Assembly (NCBI GenBank): GCA_026545225.1
Contig: CM048851.1
Coordinates: 30,999,956 to 31,063,955, forward strand
DNA: 64,000 nt
Direction: 5' to 3'
Source of the DNA: Cornus controversa
Taxonomy: Eukaryota > Streptophyta > Magnoliopsida > Cornales > Cornaceae
A model generated the notes under the pieces. That model had not been told where the DNA came from. It saw nothing but the letters and a program-made list of their open reading frames with translations, and searched no databases. Numbering within the stretch: position 1 is the stretch's first letter; each line of letters starts with the position of its first letter. Positions 48,538 to 59,880 of this stretch are shown piece after piece. The position numbers and the translations under genes are program-made.

Positions 48538-49544
48538 ATGAAATTCAAAAGGTTAACTGTTTAGAATTGAAGATAAGCAAGATCAGATTGATAAGAAAAT
48601 TTATGAAATTTAAGGATTTTTGAACCCAAAAAAATATTAAAATTGAATCTAAAAGAGATTAGGTAAGGTAAATCAAAAAAATAAAACAAAAGAAAAATTG
48701 AAGAGTATTCATTCCAATCTAATAAAGCTGGATGAAAAAATTTGAGAGAAAAAAAATAAGATAAAATGGTAAATTTTGTACTATATTGATAAGACCACTA
48801 ACTAATTTAAAATAAATTAGACAAAGTTTATGCTTCCCCAAACTGATGATGAAATTTAAAAAAATTCTTCTATTCCCTCAACCTTGAAAATTGAACTCAA
48901 GTTTCAAGAGCCCACATTCCAACAATTCTCACTATTTGACAATGTAAGCAAATGCTTAACAAAGGCAAATACTAATTATATGGGTGAATATATCTAACCT
49001 CTCCTAAGGTTTGCCTAATTATCTTTCGACTAAAATGTTTTACAAAACTACTCAGACCTTTTCTGTTACAAGTTAATCACATGTTAAATTACCATTTTGC
49101 CTTTACTAAAAGTCTTTTAAAAGCTGATGTTTATGTTGTCCTCATAAAAAAAATTCAAATGTCAAATACATATACAAGCACAAGAGTCAACTCAGTGGGA
49201 ACTCCTTCACCTCTCCTCCGTCTTATCAACGAATAATATCTCTGTCACGATCAAACAAGGAACAACATAATTCACTATGATCCCAATCCCTTTTACCCAA
49301 ATAAAACTAGCCAACAAGAACCTCATCGCCACCTCGTCCAGGCAATGAAATCAATCCAAACATCGTATATCACCCACAAACCCACTCACATCAAGAATCC
49401 AGATTTTCCACGTTAAAAAAGTGGCAGTATATATATATATATATATATAAGAATCCAGATTTTTCACATTTCACATTATTCATAACAAGTAATCCAAATA
49501 TATACTTGTTGTTCATCTTCACAAACCCACCCCATTGTTGCGTG

Positions 49545-49815
49545 GCCTAAACCCTAACCGTCAACAACCTAAACCACTGTCCTTCACTTTCACATCATCA
49601 TCTTCACATCTAAACCCAAATCGTTACTAAAAAAACCCTTACCATACTGTTGCAACCACCAAAATCCATCACTGTAGTGCAAACCACACATCCAAACCCA
49701 AATCGTCACCAAAAAAACCCTTACCCTACTACCGCAACCACCAAAACCTATCCCTGTAGTGCAAACCACCAACACAACCCATACCCCATTGTCAGCAATC
49801 AACCAACCAACACCA
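49545..49815. repeat. AC-rich imperfect tandem repeat (copy B)
   Basis: Counterpart of 36780-37040, with the same CCACCAAAA and ACTGTAGTGCAAACCAC units. Opposing frames on the two strands are repeat artefacts. Confidence 0.5.
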
Positions 49816-49916
49816 AAAAAAAAAAAAATAGAAAGAGAGAGAACAAAATGAGTCCTAGTTGACATTGTCAGAATATTCTCTCACCATCATGCCGTAGTCG
49901 AAAACTATTATCGCCG

Positions 49917-50641
49917 TTAACGGGGCGGGTACGGCATGGGTTTGCCTAAACCAGTCCCCGCCACGCTGCCTTCAACACTATTACCAAACCTGCCGCGGGT
50001 TTGAAACGGGACAAAATTTCAAAACCCATCCCCGCCCTGTTGGGAGAAACCCCACCCCGTCCCCGTCTCGCCCTGTTTAAAATTTCAAAAGGGGCTGGAT
50101 GAGACGGGGCGAGGCGGGGCCCCTCCCTACAAAATTGTAATCACATCAAATATCAATAAAAATTAATTTTTTCAAAAAACACGAGCCTAGTGGGTAGTAC
50201 CAAGTTTGATACTATTAAATTCAAAATAGTATAACCTCTGTTTAAGAAGTAAAATGACAAGATTCCACAATTAAATAACATATTACAGAAAATATATTTC
50301 ACAACTAAATAACTTAGTAACAAGTTTGATCCAACAATTAAAGTAGTGTTAATACAACAAAAAGATAAAATAAAAACATAAGTCTTAATACAACCAAAAG
50401 TAAAATTATAATTTGTATATATATATATATATACATATAAATATATTTATAACAATAAAATATATAGGCGGGGCGGGTACGGGGCGGGTTATTATAGAGT
50501 CCCGAACCCGCCCCATACCCGCGGCGGGTTTTGATTTTTTTTTCCAAACCCGCCCCTACGGAAAAAAATGGCTCCCATGCCCGCTCTAAACGGGGCGGAA
50601 TGGGACGAAAACCCGGCGGGGCGGACAAAATTGCCATTCCT
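49917..50641. mobile_element. GGGGCGGG foldback insertion present only in copy B
   Basis: Copy A reads straight through this place (near 37140-37160), while copy B has about 725 extra bases. Both ends are rich in GGGGCGGG or its complement: left ACGGGGCGGGTACGGC; right end, reverse-complemented, AGGAATGGCAATTTTGTCCG followed by CCCCGCC. The centre is AT-rich with (TA)n at about 50415-50440. No coding sequence. It must have inserted after the duplication, or been lost cleanly from copy A. Confidence 0.65.
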
Positions 50642-51339
50642 ATGTCCCACCATCACATTGTCGTCGTTGTATCCCTCTTGGTAGAGTATCACTGTCGTTA
50701 GATCTTCATTTGGTCGCCACCACCATCATTGTGGACTTGCTGAAACCTTGAGTCATTCATTTTTACGAGTAGAATTTTCATTTTTTTTTTAAAAAAAAAG
50801 GCCAAATTTGGCCTATTTAGCTAGAGCGTTAACACTATTCTAGTTCTAAACCAGTTTGGAGAGAGAGGGGTTATTTAAGTCTTTACCTAAGGACTATTTA
50901 AGTCATTTTACCTTAGTTTCGGTATTTAAAAACTTATGCAATGGTGGGTTTTTTGTGCGACTCCAACGGATAATATTCAACAAAAACTCTTAATCATTAA
51001 TAAATAAATATAATTTCTCTCTTATTAAAAAATTTATATCAATAATTATCATATTAGTTGATAACAAGAAAGATGCACAAGTTTCTCTTTTTTTCTTGAT
51101 TTAAGTCGAACAATTGTCGAAGTTTGCAAAACATTTCTCATGGCCCCAGCATAGTAATTAACATATGTCTATCCATACTCGTGCATATTCTCCTAATTAA
51201 CATTGAATCCTCAGAGGAATATGAAATAAAACTCAATCCCACCAATCTTAATTATCTGATTATTTGCCATAATTAAAATTCCACATAAAGAGCAAATACA
51301 TTATAAAAAGACAAATTTACCCATAGCACTTGAAAATAT

Positions 51340-52483
51340 ATACTATCATTACGGTGGGACCCACTCCCCCTGTCATTGTTGTGTGTGTCTCTCTCTCTCT
51401 GACTATTTCTGTTTCATGTTTACCCTTTTAACCGTATGAGGTAAAAAAATAGAACAAAAGGCAGAACTTCTCCTTTCACCTGTATGACTTGTTTGATTCG
51501 ATCAAAACTTCCATTTCCATCGTTTTTTCTCTCTCTTGGTTAACTGTCGTCCACTTTGTTCCATCTCTCTCTTACTCTACTAATCAAGTTTCGGATTTTT
51601 CTCAGTGGCGCCATTTCCGATTCTTATATGCTCACTTTACCAAATAATATCTATATGTGTTGAGGCACACTTAAGTGGTATATATATATATATACACACA
51701 CACACTTATATATCTATCAATAACATTGTTTTATTACAAAAGGCTGCAGTGGTATCTACTTTTACTAAAATCATTATCATTTCAAATCATTATTATTATT
51801 TTATTGCTTCATTTTATAATACAACTTTTCTTATTAATTTGCCATTAATAAAAAAATTTCTCTTATCTATTATATATACACAAATTTATATACTCCTATC
51901 TATCAATTGCATTGTTTTATTGCTTCATTTTATCATTCAGCTTCTCTTAATTTGCCATTAATGGAAATATTTCTCTACTTTACACAATATTAACCTATTT
52001 AAGTCCATCTCTCTCTCTATATATATAAATAAAACTGCAATGAGTTACACCTCATTATAAGGTCCCTGAACCCTCGTTTTTTTTTTTTTATAATCTTAAT
52101 TATGAATAAATTTTGAGAAAAAGACAACTATTTGAAAGAGAATAGTTTGGTAAAAAAAAAAGAAAGAGAATGGTATATACATTTAAAATTTAGTATAAAA
52201 AATATTTAAAGTAAATTACAAGTTCTGGTCAAATATTTACATATTTTCTTTTGACTTTGAATCTCACGGGTATGTATAATTTTATTTAAAGTATTTTGGT
52301 AATATTTTCTTAAATAGTATCATTTTTTCTTATTATAAATTTGGTCTAATTTATTATACTCAAAACGTGTTAATTTAAAGAAGAAAAAAATATCAAAACA
52401 ATATTTTTCATTAAGTGTCCTTCGAGATAGACTTGCTATATATATTTTATACACGAGGAGAGAGAAGAAGAAAAAACTAATAA
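51340..52483 (+). promoter_or_regulatory. Upstream region of the bHLH pseudogene
   Basis: Colinear with 37860-39045, including the GGTGGGACCCACTCC block, the TCAGTGGCGCCATTTCC block and a TATA-like run at about 52434-52452. The promoter architecture looks intact although the coding region is damaged. Confidence 0.45.
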
Positions 52484-53461
52484 TATGTTTTCATTTTGAA
52501 AACTACCACCCTCTGAGTAGCATATCGAATGGAAATGCTTTGTTTGAACAAACAACTTGCATGAAGAAGAAGGAAACGAAGTTTGAAGAACCAACTTGCA
52601 TGAAGAAGAAGGAAACGGACGGTGGAGATCAGTTGAGTTCAGGATCGTTAATGATTACCAGAAAAAAATCAGAGGGCATGAAACATGCCATAGCAGAGCC
52701 TATACGGAGAAACCGAATCAACACCCATATCAAAACACTCCGCGATCTCCTCATCCCTGACATCGCTACCAAAGTGAGTCAACCTCTCTCTATAAATATA
52801 TAATATATATATACACAAATACGCACACCATCACTTAAGATGTTTTTTAAGGGCAGTACCGTACATTTGAACAGACGGTGAAGGCGACGGTTCTTACGGA
52901 GGCGGTGTGTCAGATGAGGGAGCTGAGGAAGAGAGACGCAGAAGTGGCGGCGATGCGACAGGACGGGGAGGGGCAGTGTGGCGGCGACACCCGATCATGG
53001 TCTTTTCTGTTCCCGGAGAGAGTGACGAAGCCATTGTTAGTTATTGCGATGAGGAGGAGGGGGACGAGGGTAGGATGGTAAAAATGACGGTGTGTTGCGA
53101 GGACAGACCGGGTCTGAACGGGGAATTGACGGAGGCGATCCGGTCGGTTGGGGCTAAGGCGGTTAAGGCTGAGATGGCGACGATAGGGGGCCGAACTAAG
53201 GTGGAGGTGGTGGTGCAGTGGCGGGGTGGCGGTGATGGTGGGGAGGAAGAAGGTGTTGGGTCACTGAAAAGGCTTTGAAGGCGGTGGTGGAGAATCGGGC
53301 TCCAGCCTGTTCAAGGTAGGGCCAAGGGATGTTAGTTAATGGGCCTTATGGGTTGGGCCGAGGGATGTTAGTTAATGGGCCTTATGGGTTGAATCATCAT
53401 TTTCGGGTTGGTAAGAGGGCTTCGACTGATAATGGGTTGGCTGATAGGTTTCTCCCTGATG
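52484..53461 (+). pseudogene. Tandem bHLH paralogue, disabled
   Basis: Colinear with the gene at 39046-39993 but broken in several ways. After the ancestral ATG at 52484 an extra T gives ATGTTTTCATTTTGA, an immediate stop. A later in-frame ATG at 52561 could restart translation. A short tandem duplication doubles the TCMKKKET segment. In the basic region Arg is replaced by Pro (HAIAEPIRRNR), which should disturb the DNA-contacting helix. In exon 2 a C is lost near 53013 (TTCCCGGAG against TTCCCCGGAG), giving a TAA at 53079-53081. A further G is lost near 53270, and about 30 bp is duplicated near 53325-53385. Splice sites (52773/52875) remain good. From 52561 the product would be about 139 residues: an HLH without the ACT-like tail. 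Confidence 0.85.
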
Positions 53462-53553
53462 ATCATGGACAATAAATTCATAGTGAATGAAATTCTGATG
53501 TGTGGTATATATATATATATAACCTTTAAATGACTCTAATTCAAAAGGCATTT

Positions 53554-54352
53554 AACAAATTGGAGAAGTACCAAGGATGTTTTTGTTTATTGTCTTAGTT
53601 CTCCACTTCTCGTTTTGTCGAATAATTTTATTATGAGAAAATTATAGTTTAATAGACTTGGTACTCCAAAATAACAATGTAATGTATTTAAAATTTTCAA
53701 TTTTCATCTAGTTTGAAATAGACAAAATAATTTACACATAGAAAATATTCATTTAGAATTATTTCAGGTTTAAAATGCCTTAAACTTTAATATGTAAATT
53801 ATCCAACTATCTTTATTGAATCAAATAATTTTATTGAAGGACTCTTGTATCCATCTTCTTGCCAATGATGAATTAATGCTCTTTATTACAAAGTCTTAAT
53901 GTGTTTTTCTCTTTCGCCCTTATTAATTACCATTATTATTTAATAATATTTATTTATTTTATTAAATATCAATAAAAACTTATGCATACAAGTTTTCAAA
54001 TGATGAAAGATCTTTTACTCTAATGGATCGACAAATTCTTGAACACCAGGGATATCGTACCTCCCACCACCCACAGTCAATGAGCTATTATTATTTTCTA
54101 TTATTAAGAGGGAATGAATAATTTATATTGATTGTAGGTTGTGGGGGTACGATAGCTCTGGTATTTAATACTTGGTAGATCAAAACAAATGACAGATTGC
54201 ATAATCATTCACCACTTTCATGCTCTATTAAGAAAACACCATAAAAAATGCCATTTATCAAATGATAGATTGCATAATCATTCACCAATTTCATGCTCTA
54301 TTAAGAAAACACCATAAAAAGGCCATTTATCAATACGTACTAAAGCTTGATT
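53554..54352. repeat. Spacer with a 76-bp tandem duplication
   Basis: Two copies of a block with ATAGATTGCATAATCATTCA, then TTCATGCTCTATTAAG and ACACCATAAAAA, at about 54185-54260 and 54261-54336. No gene in the rest. Confidence 0.6.
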
Positions 54353-54357
54353 CTTGG

Positions 54358-54571
54358 TGTTGAAATATATTAGTATATTTTATATTTAACCTTTTTCATA
54401 TCAAACTAGGATTCCTATGATTGGAACTTACCATGTATAGGATAACTTACCTCCCATTCACCTACCTCTTTTCCTTCTCTTATATATATGATCTCATTGT
54501 ATATTGTAACCATATCATTCATGAATATAATTCAGAGATATTTCTCTCTCTCTTTTCTTCTTATTTTAACA
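54358..54571 (+). repeat. 5' LTR of copia element 2
   Basis: Begins TGTTGAAATATATTAG and ends TTATTTTAACA; 214 bp. Clearly similar to the 3' LTR, with small indels and substitutions. Confidence 0.88.
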
Positions 54572-54585
54572 TGGTATCAGAACCT
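54572..54585 (+). promoter_or_regulatory. Primer-binding site 1 of copia element 2
   Basis: TGGTATCAGAACCT immediately follows the 5' LTR, the initiator tRNA-Met type with one change from TGGTATCAGAGCC. Confidence 0.75.
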
Positions 54586-54894
54586 ACCAATTCTTAATAG
54601 TTTTCATTGTCCATCACCTTCACTGCCGGGGATGATACAATCGGCTTCATCCTCGATGGTGAAACATAGAAAATAGCTTACGTCTTCTATATATGTGCAC
54701 ATATATACAAGTTTTCATCTGTGTTTCATAGCCACCAACTTTATTATCTAGCTCTTCCTCGGTGGTTACGTCCAAGACAAGGTCGTTTCACTAGTCCGCT
54801 AGTTTTGGTGTATGTTCTCCGGCTAATTTCACGATTATGTATTGTTCACAATAAATCAATTCAATAAATACAATTCTCTTTCTATATTTGTAAC

Positions 54895-54908
54895 ATGGTA
54901 TCAAAGCC
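54895..54908 (+). promoter_or_regulatory. Second primer-binding-like site
   Basis: TTTGTAACA followed by TGGTATCAAAGCC repeats the LTR-end plus primer-site arrangement about 320 bp downstream of the real one. The preceding sequence does not match the flanking LTR. It may be the remnant of a different copia LTR captured by template switching. Confidence 0.45.
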
Positions 54909-54977
54909 AGGTTATTTGAACTTTCTTCCTTACATCTATCTACTTCAACTGTCACAACTGCATTTACATAAAATATT

Positions 54978-57250
54978 ATGTCTACTCTTGAGTTGTGGCA
55001 TTCTCGTTTGGGTCATACATCGGTATCTCGAATCAAAAGTCTAGTATCTAAGGGTTTGTTAGGATCAGTTAAAATCGAGTCTTTTGATTGTATTTCTTGT
55101 CAATTAGGCAAACAATTTACTTTACCATTTAATAACAATAAGTCATTTGCTTATTCTCCTTTTGTTCTTGTTCATATGTTTAGAGACCTTTTCCTGTAGC
55201 CACCATGGGTGGGGCATGATATTTTATTATATTTTTGGATGATTTTTATTTTTAATGAAAAATCGTTTTGAATTACTCAACATCTTTCGTGATTTCATCA
55301 AATGGTTTCAACTCAATTTTTCATAGATATCAAAACTTTTCGTTCTGATAATGCTACAGAATACATGCAAAACAATTTTTAAAATATTCTCAAACACTAT
55401 GACACTATTTTTTACTCTTCTTGCCCTAGTACATCACAACAAAATAGTTGAGCTGAACGAAAACTTCGACATAGTTTAGATTTGACTCGATCATTTGTCA
55501 TTTCTTCTTTTATACCATCATCTTTTTGGGGTGAAACATTTCTCACTGTTGTCTATACCATGAATCGTGTATCCACACAATTTTTACAAAATCAAATACC
55601 CTATGAGCTTCTCTATGAGCAGATTCCTAACTATAGTAATCTTAGAGTTTTTGGTATGCTTCTTTTGTTCTTCTTCATCCCTATGAGCAAACAAAATTAC
55701 AACCTCGTGCTTAGCTCTGTTGTTTTCTTGGGTATGTACTTGAATAAAAGGGATATATGTGTTAAGATCCAGTTGCGAGATGCCTTAAAGTTTCTCGTCA
55801 TGTTATTTTTTAGGAATATAAAATGTTTCATACCTTATCCAAATTCACTAGTGTTTCTAATCACCAATTTCCTATTCATGTTTTAGATAAATCTACAGAT
55901 CTTTTTTCAGATTCTCCTTCTGTTAACTTATCATATACAGTTGACCCTTCTGACTCATCACATATGGTTGACCATCCTGTAGTTGAATTCCAATCAACTG
56001 TCTCGCCTGAGGATCCTAATTTCGCTTCTGTTTTGTATTCTCATCAATCCACTCGGGTAAGAACCTCCCCTGCACATCTTTATGACTATCCTTGTTATCA
56101 TGCTCTTGCAACCCTTCATAAACCTCACACTTTTCATGAAGCCTTCTCTAACCCTTTATGGCAACAAGCAATGAAAGAAGAGTTAGATGCACTTGCCTAG
56201 GTGTGCTCTGTATGGTCTTAAACAGACACCTCGAACTTGGTTTGCCAAGTTCAGTTCTATTATTTCTCAATTTGGCTATTCTACCAGTACATATGATTCA
56301 GCTTTATTTATTTGGCGTACTGCAAATGGTGTTATTCTTCTCTTACTTTATATTAATGATATGATCATAACCGGGGATGATATTTAGGTTATTCAAGAAC
56401 TTAAACAGTTTCTCAATCATCATTTTGAAATGAAAGATCTTCAACCTCTCAGTTATTTTCTTGGCCTGAAAATTACTAGAGCTACTGATGGCTACTACCT
56501 TACTCAAGCAAAGTACTGTTCTGATCTTCTTTCCAATGCTGTCATCATAGACAACAAGATTGTTGATACTCCACTTGAGCCTAATGTGAGACTCATTCCA
56601 AATGTGGTGAACTTCTTTATGATGATATTCTGTATCAGCAGTTGGTTGGTAGCCTGGTATATTTTACTGTCACTCGTCCGGATATTTCTCATGCTGTTCA
56701 TATCGTCAGTTAGTTCATGGCTTTGCTGCGATCAGTTCACTTTGATGCTGTTCTTCGTATTCTCCACTATGTTAAGGGTACTGTATTTCATGTGCTCTTT
56801 TTCTCTCATCAGTCTTCACTGGTGCTTCGTGCTTATTTTGATGCAGATTGGCCTAACGACACAACAGATCGCCGTTCTACTACAGGATATTGCTTCTTTC
56901 TTGGTGACTCACCAATCTCTTGACGTAGTAAGAAGCAGTCCATTATTACTCGATCTAGCATTGAAGTTGAGTATAGAGCACTTGCAGATATTACTTGTGA
57001 GCTTTTTATGGTTACAATGGCCTTTTCAAGATATGGATGTTTATTTGTCCATTGCTACTCCTATCTATTGTGATAATAAGAGTGTTATTCAGATTGCACA
57101 TAATGATTTTTTCATGAGCAGACCAAGCTCATTAAGATATATTGTCATTTTCTCCGTCATCATCTACTTCAGAATACCTTGCAGTTACGGTTAGTCACTT
57201 TACATGATCAGATAGCGGATATTTTCACTAAATCTCTTCCACCAGGGCAC
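54978..57250 (+). pseudogene. Ty1-copia pol relic (integrase, partial RT, RNase H)
   Basis: Order: GAG-pre-integrase (LELWHSRLGHTSVSRIKS, then CISCQLGKQ) at 54978-55199; integrase core at about 55330-55640 (FRSDNATEY, then SSFWGETFLTVVYTMNR) with stops; the linker and start of RT to about 56200 (QQAMKEELDALA). An abrupt jump leads to the second half of RT (ALYGLKQTPRTWFAKFSS, LLLYINDMIITGDD, MKDLQPLSYFLGLKITR), then RNase H (DADWPNDTTDRRSTTGYCFF and YCDNKSVIQIAHN). The catalytic YVDD-type motif reads YIND, so the second part of the active site is changed as well as the frame. Gag and protease are absent. Confidence 0.85.
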
Positions 57251-57301
57251 TTTCGAGAGCTCGTTTTCAAACTCTAAATGACATTGTATAACCCACCTTG
57301 A

Positions 57302-57314
57302 GTTTGAGGGAGAT
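57302..57314 (+). promoter_or_regulatory. Polypurine tract of copia element 2
   Basis: GTTTGAGGGAGAT sits directly before the 3' LTR, the classic plant copia plus-strand primer position. Confidence 0.75.
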
Positions 57315-57521
57315 TGTTGAAATATATTAGTATATTTTATATTTAACCTTTTTCATATCAAATTTGGATTCCTATGATTAGGGACTTACTAGGATAACTT
57401 ACTCTCCACTCACCTACCCTTTTTTTCCCTCTCACATATATATGATATCATTGTATATTGTAATAATACCATTCAGTAATATAATTCATAAATATTTCTC
57501 TTTTTTCCTCTTATTTTAACA
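57315..57521 (+). repeat. 3' LTR of copia element 2
   Basis: Begins TGTTGAAATATATTAG and ends TTATTTTAACA; 207 bp. About ten small differences from the 5' LTR are visible, so the insertion is not brand new. Confidence 0.88.
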
Positions 57522-57526
57522 CTTGG

Positions 57527-59092
57527 TAAGAAAGGTTTTTCACATTGATTTCTAAACAATCACTTCAGTCTCTTATCATTTCACATACATATTTTTCCTT
57601 AATGTTAACAATTTTTTTACTAAACAATAATACATTTTCCTCTATCAACTCTGATGTCATAACTAAATAATGTTAAATGGTCTCCTAATACCTTGCGTGG
57701 ACAAAAGAAAATTAAAACATGTATATTTAAATCAAAGTCAGACATGCATGCCAATTAAATTTTCTTTTGTATTTAAACAAATATAAATAATTAAATTTTC
57801 TCTCTCTCAATATATATATATATATCGAGAGAGTATACCACTCTAAAATTCAATCTAAGCTTATATGCACTAGTTGTTCTTATGGTGGTTGTTGTAATGA
57901 ATTATCTTTACCACCGGTACGTTGTTGTAATGAATTATCTTTACCACCGGTACGTGAGTGAAGGAATGACGTGCTTGAGTAATAGGTATAGTAGCCTTTT
58001 TTAATATGTTATTTGATTAAAGAAGAATAGTTTCATAATTTTGATATAAGAGTTTGGAAGGCATTTTGGAGGAGAACAAAAATTCTCAATATCTGTGTAA
58101 TTATTTTGCCTATTTCAACTTATGTGAAAAAAGAATTCTTAAGATGCACTAGTTTGTTATTTAGCACTCCTAACTCAACCCAAGTGTAGTTTTTCCTTTA
58201 TTTTAAGAGCACTGTGAAAGCTTTTATCAAGACCAAAAAATAGAATAAAATAAAACAATTTAAATCAACTGTGTAACACACTATATCATACATGCAACAT
58301 GCTACACATATGCAAGAATGATAGTTACATTTACATGGAAGATGCAACATATTACATCGTCAGTGGCGAACCTACGATGTTTGCTTAGGGGGCTAATGTC
58401 AAAAGTGGTTACATTTACATTGAAGATGCAACATTACATCGTCAGTGGTGGACCTACGATGTTTGCTTGGGGGGTAATGTCAAAATTTCCTTATATACTT
58501 TAAAAATAATAATTTATATACTTATGTATTAAAGAGTTTTCAAAAAAATTGTGTTGCTAGGTCCGTCAGTGTATATAGTGTTACTACGTTGCAACATCAT
58601 TAAATCAAGAATACCTTTTCCGTAATTGTTATGTTGTTGATTTAAAATTGTTTCATTGTCGATTTAAAGTTGTTACGTGACAATTGCACTGTCAATTTAG
58701 ATGGGCTAGACCTAAAATTGCATGTATAAAAGAGAACTACGATTCTAGTTAAACTTGAGATTGAATTGAATCAAAATATGAGTTCTCAAACACTGTTTGC
58801 AAAGCTCCAACTTGCTCGTTTTAGCCATTTTTGAGCCCAAACTTGAGCTAATTCTTACACTCATGCTCATACTTTAAATTGAGATAGACATTGATAAGGA
58901 TAAAAAATTATTATGGATCCAAAAAAGGTCTACAAAAAACTTGTAGTATTCATGAGCACCTATTTCAAAACATGTTCGTAAGCTAAAATTAGTTGAACCA
59001 TGAGTGGTCTATTTGCTTAACAAATACTATTGTTAAAGATTGGATCATTTAATTGTAGTTGTGCATGATTTCTTTTAAATATATTTTGAGAT
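57527..59092. repeat. Spacer with two tandem duplications
   Basis: A 33-bp unit (TTGTTGTAATGAATTATC, then TTTACCACCGGTACG) occurs twice at about 57891-57955. A unit of about 77 bp (TTACATTTACAT.GAAGATG, then CCTACGATGTTTGCTT) occurs twice at about 58323-58480. No gene recognised. Confidence 0.6.
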
Positions 59093-59880
59093 AGGGGTGC
59101 ACAAAAAATTGGTTGAATTGGTAAATCGAATTGAACCGGTCTGTTTGGTCAGAACTTTTTACAATTTAGTTCGGTTCCAATTCCAAAACTATAGAACCGT
59201 TTATAAATAATTCAGTTCAGGTTTAGGATCCAACAAGAACAAACCGAATCAAATTGAACTATTATTTAAATACATTTTTTTGTATATTATATATAATATA
59301 TATTTATATGGTGATGTAGTAAGTAGGATTAGTGCACGATGGACAAAATAAAGACAAGCTAATGGTATCTTTTGTGACAAAATAATACCAAATAAATTCG
59401 ATGATGCACCTATTAGGAGAGAAAAAGTTGTTTGCCTAGAAGGTAAGCGACAATGAGGCCGCCCAAAACTTACAGGAAGTAATTAAAAATGATTTTAAAG
59501 AGTTAAATCTAAGAGAAAACATGGTATATAAATAGAAAAGAATGAAAAAGAGAATTTATATGGCTGACCTCATATCATTCATATGAGATAAATGCAAGGA
59601 TGATGAGGATGATATAATGTATATTTATATATAATATATATTATTATATAATATAGAATTATATAATATAAAACAATATTATATTATATAATATATATTT
59701 CATTTTAGTCCAAAACCGTAGAGCCAAACCGAACCATTCTATCATGGTTCGATTTAGTTTGGTTCCATTAGTTTTATGGTTTGGTTCTTTTCGATTCCGT
59801 TATAGTTTTTATGAAACCTAAAACTAGTTTGATTTCAAAATGCTCATAAATTAGTCCAATTTGAACCTAGTGCACCTCTA
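59093..59880. mobile_element. GTGCAC foldback repeat, copy 4, split by a LINE tail
   Basis: Left end AGGGGTGCACAAAAAATTGG; right end GAACCTAGTGCACCTCT. Arms carry GAATTGAACCGG and opposing GGTTCGATTTAGTTTGG. The AT-rich centre is occupied by the LINE fragment at 59310-59619. Without it the element would be about 480 bp, similar to the copies at 31071 and 44551. Confidence 0.6.
59310..59619 (+). mobile_element. 5'-truncated, internally deleted LINE fragment
   Basis: About 310 bp flanked by the 11-bp direct repeat TATATTTATAT (59299-59309 and 59620-59630), a typical LINE target duplication. Degenerate frames read DVVSRISARWTK and FCDKIIPNKF, then jump to APIRREKV and later to KNEKENLYG near the end, the end of the plant LINE ORF. 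The part homologous to [11 protein letters not shown] (present at 10.3 kb) is missing. The 3' end shows the GATGATGAGGATGAT run. Confidence 0.65.

Larger units (their letters stand above)
40114..53553. repeat. Tandem segmental duplication, copy B (about 13.4 kb)
   Basis: Head-to-tail repeat of copy A, starting TATGCAGTCGGCC at the junction. It ends after AACCTTTAAATGACTC, where the copy A sequence ends at the junction. It differs from copy A by small indels, by the insertion at 49917-50641, by the A-rich block at 43907-44410, and by lacking the 790-bp insertion of copy A. Its bHLH gene is broken. Confidence 0.85.
54353..57526 (+). mobile_element. Ty1-copia element 2, internally deleted but with both LTRs
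   Basis: A 5-bp target duplication CTTGG (54353-54357 and 57522-57526) flanks a pair of closely matching LTRs. The internal region is 2.7 kb, about half the usual copia size: gag and protease are gone and the reverse transcriptase lacks its N-terminal half. A primer-binding site and a polypurine tract are both present. It inserted just beyond the end of the segmental duplication. It is not autonomous. Confidence 0.88.

Noticed and set aside
49590-49865. Overlapping frames on both strands in the AC-rich repeat
   Set aside because: Repeat-driven frames with low complexity; also not maintained in copy A.
56430-57194. 254-codon frame, the longest in the window
   Set aside because: The first 55 or so residues are real copia RT; the rest is an out-of-frame reading of the RT-RNase H region after a frameshift.
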